Shown in pieces: positions 61,323-64,000 of a DNA stretch of 64,000 bases. Both the position numbers and the translations under genes were made by a program. Position 1 is the stretch's first letter, and every line of letters starts with the position of its first letter. The stretch comes from Charina bottae. Taxonomy: Eukaryota > Chordata > Lepidosauria > Squamata > Charinaidae. The stretch is taken from NCBI GenBank assembly GCA_023362775.1, contig JALMGJ010000020.1, positions 2,666,001 to 2,730,000 of the forward strand. The letters run 5' to 3'. The notes beneath the pieces are model-generated. The model was not told the origin of the DNA. It saw only the letters and a program-made list of their open reading frames with translations, and did no database searches.

Positions 61323-61981
61323 CTATGAAGGTTCTCAGTCATCCAGGTGGAATTGTCTGTAGCTTGAATCATGTCAACTGGATTTCTATTTTCTCAGTGG
61401 AAACGTTTTGCTCCTTATCCAAGGAGCTTCTTCAGTCTGAGCAAGGTTAGTAAGGGAATCCTTAAATATGTTTCTAGGTGGCTGTGTGACCTTACACCTG
61501 GGGCTAGGTCATGGTTATTTTTGAGTTATTTCTAAGTCCCTTTTATCATCTAAAGGAGGATCGTTAAGATCACCATGCTGCCAACAATTATGCCAACATT
61601 TTCCAAGTTGGCATAATTTTATCCATAATTTTATGCCAACTTGGAAAATCCTTCCTTGAATAGAGGTGGGGGCCTCAGGCACAATCTTTCCCCTATTTTC
61701 CTCCCTGCTTTGTCTTCTGTGCCTAGGAAGATTAAGACCATTTCGCAAGCTCAACAGCAGCATGGTGATCTTAACGATCCTCCTTTAGATGATAAAAGGG
61801 ACTTAGAAATAACTCAAAAATAACCATGACCTAGCCCCAGGTGTAAGGTCACACAGCCACCTAGAAACATATTTAAGGATTCCCTTACTAACCTTGCTCA
61901 GACTGAAGAAGCTCCTTGGATAAGGAGCGAAACGTTTCCACTGAGAAAATAGAAATCCAGTTGACATGATTCAAGCTACAG
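61323..61981. mobile_element. Penelope-like palindromic element, 15-bp target duplication
   Basis: 659 bp flanked by ATTATGTTTTGTTGT (61308-61322 and 61982-61996). Two 224-bp arms, 61357-61580 and 61758-61981, are near-perfect inverted copies, separated by 177 bp that contains a second, smaller inverted pair (TTTTCCAAGTTGGCAT and ATGCCAACTTGGAAAA). Arm wording (CTGAAGAAGCTCCTTGGATA, then GAAACG) is the widespread vertebrate Penelope terminal-repeat motif. The two bent or partial inverted terminal repeats fit known Penelope insertions. The ORFs here are non-coding artefacts of the palindrome. Confidence 0.8.
61897..61945 (+). ncRNA. hammerhead-like core in the Penelope-type arm
   Basis: CTGAAGA (61903-61909) fits the hammerhead CUGANGA box. 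GCTCCTT and AAGGAGC (61911-61917, 61922-61928) form a perfect seven-pair stem II with a four-base loop, and GAAA (61929-61932) follows. CTCAG (61897-61901) can pair with CTGAG (61941-61945) as stem I. The stem III region (ACGTTTCCA) is irregular, and the expected U before the cleavage base reads C. Penelope-like elements are known to carry hammerheads; this copy looks degenerate. The other arm has AAAA in place of GAAA. Confidence 0.4.
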
Positions 61982-62325
61982 ATTATGTTTTGTTGTACAG
62001 TATTAAATAATTAGAAATGTTATGTCAATTTCTTTTATCTAGGTGTTCTTTTATGAAAATATTCCTACCTTTTATAGTAATGATTTTGCCATACAATTTT
62101 CTTTGGTCATCCATTGCCTACTTTTATCAAGTCACTATCATACTATCACCCCCTCTCCCCAAAAAGCTGAGGATACAGTACAATTTAAACTGTAGATGTT
62201 ACCTATGAGTTCAATGGGCTTTTAAAATTGCAGTCTTAATAAACATAAAATAGAACCCTCATTTGTCTTCTATAATCCATCTACAAGAATTGTGGGAAAC
62301 CTAGGATGGCAGTAAGAATACTTAC

Positions 62326-62446
62326 CCATACCAGAAACGAGGATCATTGGAAATGCAATGGTTGAGATTTCGCTGAGCCAAAGCCTTTTTTTTATTTAAA
62401 ACAAACTCTTGCAATTTCATTTTTACTTCTGTACTTGCCACTGCAC
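62326..62446 (-). CDS. HDAC4: HDAC4 exon A (about human residues 166-204)
   Basis: 121 bp, the most 5' exon in the window. It carries the end of a split codon (GT), 39 full codons and GG of the next glycine. It encodes the conserved linker after the glutamine-rich helix, with the segment [15 protein letters not shown] followed by RNLNHCIS and ending FWYG. The acceptor reads TATTTTAG before GTGCAGTGG and the donor reads TATGG followed by GTAAG. In human HDAC4 this linker joins the MEF2-binding N-terminal region to the 14-3-3/NLS region. Small substitutions from what I recall of human HDAC4 (Q for H in ALAQRN, N for S in CISN, F for Y in FWY) are the conservative kind expected between amniotes. 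The upstream exon is not within the 1.5 kb remaining to the right. Confidence 0.95.
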
Positions 62447-64000
62447 CTAAAATACCGAACCAAAAGAAAATAGATATAACTACATAAAATTGGTGAACTG
62501 GGTCTCAAACGACAAAGAGTTATTTGAATTTTTTAACCTTTCCAATATTATAAGCTATCAATAAATATTTTTTCCAATATGAAATGGGTACAGAATTAGA
62601 ACTAGTGCTTGGACATGGATAATTATATTTATCTTTCTCCTATTAACAGAGGATCAGTTAAGTAAGATTTCAGAAATAAAATTATACTCAGTTTACAGCA
62701 CTTACACAAGTTATTTTAGCCTTTGCTTAATTAACCATAAAATGGATGATTTCTACATATTCTTTTTAGTCACATCAGCTTCTGTGCAGAAATAATCTTA
62801 AAAATAGTTCATTTTTAGGCAAATTCTATATAATTATTGTGTAAATAATCTAGTTTATTAAATAGAAAATTTGGCATGTAAAACAGCAATGTGGTTTCAC
62901 CTTTGAGTTCTCTCTCTTGCAAACTTCATTTCTGATTTGAAAATACTATTTCCTATATTCCAAAAGCACAAGGAGAAAGAACGATCTGAATAAGATTTTA
63001 GTTAAATTTTTAAGCTGCAGTTTCTATTTAGAAGATTCTGACAAATAGAAAAAGAATATTTTTGAAGACTATATAAACTCTGTTACTTCTGTCTTAATTG
63101 CTGCTTTATGGATAAGTATATATATATATTTTTTAAAAAAGAGGTAACGCCTCCCTTAAATTGATCTCCAACAATGTTATTTTCTTGGCAACAACATGGC
63201 AATGATTTGTGACTGCCTTCTTCTGTGATTTTTCTGAATTCTCAAGTACAACCTACAAGCCTGAGATTTCTGGGTGGTCTCATAGGAAGCACTGATCAGG
63301 TCCAACGTAGCTTAGCTTTTCCAAGATCAACAAAGGCTGCCTAGAAGCTGCTACCTGTGGTGACCATTCCCCTTACAGTATTTAATATACGTATGGACAG
63401 AGAATGAATATTGATCCATGCATGCCTTAATTATCTTCTCTGCCTGACAGCTGCAGTCCAAGATAGTATGCACAGATCTTTCCCAACCATGACATACTGC
63501 GAGCAACAGATATATGAAATGCTACCTTGCCTTTATTCATTTCCATAACTCAAGTAACACATTGTGTAACAATTCTAAAGAAGCATGTTATTGCAGAGTT
63601 AAAATTTGTGTTAATTCATTATTTATTTTACCAATTCAGGGATGAGGAACCTCCGAAATGTTTGCATCTTTCCTTTCCTGTCCCTAAGATGTGGATCAAG
63701 TATTTGAGCCAAATACTGTTCACCACCTCCATGTTAGCTGGTGGATTTCAATATTCTCAGACTGTATACTGACAGAGATGACTTTTTTATTTCTTTGAAA
63801 TAATTTTTCACTGTGAAATAATTTTAGCTACTCTTCTTAGCAAAAGTTTTCAATGTGGCTTAAAATGTATTTCAAAATTCAATAAATGAATAAATGATTG
63901 CAACATAAAAATGGTTCTAACAGCCACTTCACCCCAAAAGGCAGGAACACCAGTGACAGTTATGTATCAAAGGGCATCATCATTCAGCAAGCTAGCAGGA
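62447..64000. other. HDAC4 intron upstream of exon A (continues right of the window)
   Basis: AT-rich sequence with no repeat I can name and no glutamine-rich coding that would mark the preceding HDAC4 exon. The 81-codon plus-strand ORF near 63.5 kb resembles nothing known to me. Confidence 0.75.

Larger units (their letters stand above)
50828..62325. other. HDAC4 intron between exons A and B
   Basis: 11.5 kb. Nearly all from 51.3 to 62.0 kb is mobile sequence (L2, BovB, L1, RTE-like LINE, SINE, hAT, L2, SINE scrap, Penelope-like element). 50.83-51.3, 55.5-56.5 and 62.0-62.3 kb show nothing I can name. Confidence 0.8.

Noticed and set aside
61515..61823. Paired ORFs of 82 and 60 codons with identical C-terminal ends on opposite strands
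   Set aside because: Their similarity arises because they read the two arms of the palindrome; neither is a gene.

Overview
The window is an internal slice of a vertebrate protein-coding gene buried in transposable elements. Nine coding exons of histone deacetylase 4 (HDAC4) lie on the minus strand between 62446 and 3394. They read in order, with matching splice phases and canonical GT/AG borders, and give 1464 coding bases (about 488 codons). They cover the regulatory N-terminal half of the protein: part of the region after the glutamine-rich domain, the nuclear localisation cluster, the ankyrin-binding PSLPNIT motif, the 14-3-3 sites and the sumoylation motif. The initiator exon and glutamine-rich exons would lie to the right of the window. 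The deacetylase catalytic domain would lie to the left.

The repeats suggest a squamate reptile (snake or lizard; species not determined). Young BovB (RTE) LINEs sit beside many L2/CR1-type LINEs, L1 3' ends, a Tc1 transposon of fish/amphibian type, hAT MITEs, tRNA-derived SINEs of the Sauria type, and a Penelope-like inverted element. There is no sign of prokaryotic sequence, a CRISPR array or a plasmid.

Layout, left to right. 1-3393: intron with two hAT MITEs and L2 tails. 3394-5493: exons I and H with a short intron that carries a 3' scrap of a zinc-finger LINE. 5494-15362: long intron with two SINEs, a GGAA microsatellite and degenerate L2/CR1. 15363-16837: exons G, F and E, with an 88-bp intron between F and E. 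16838-29935: L2, a SINE, an old RTE LINE hit by a SINE and a BovB, and a complete Tc1 element. 29936-32995: exons D and C, with CR1 fragments between. 32996-50705: the most nested region. An L2 copy holds two BovB insertions at the same target and a zinc-finger LINE, followed by a large foldback element, two hAT MITEs, another BovB and an L1 end. 50706-50827: exon B. 50828-62325: full-length BovB inside an L2, an L1 3' end, a degenerate RTE-like LINE hit by a SINE and a hAT MITE, a long L2, and the Penelope-like palindrome. 62326-62446: exon A.

The only host gene is HDAC4. Everything else is intronic and mostly mobile. Many target-site duplications are still readable, so the order of several insertions can be worked out. 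Almost all open reading frames of any length are retrotransposon ORFs or their antisense shadows.
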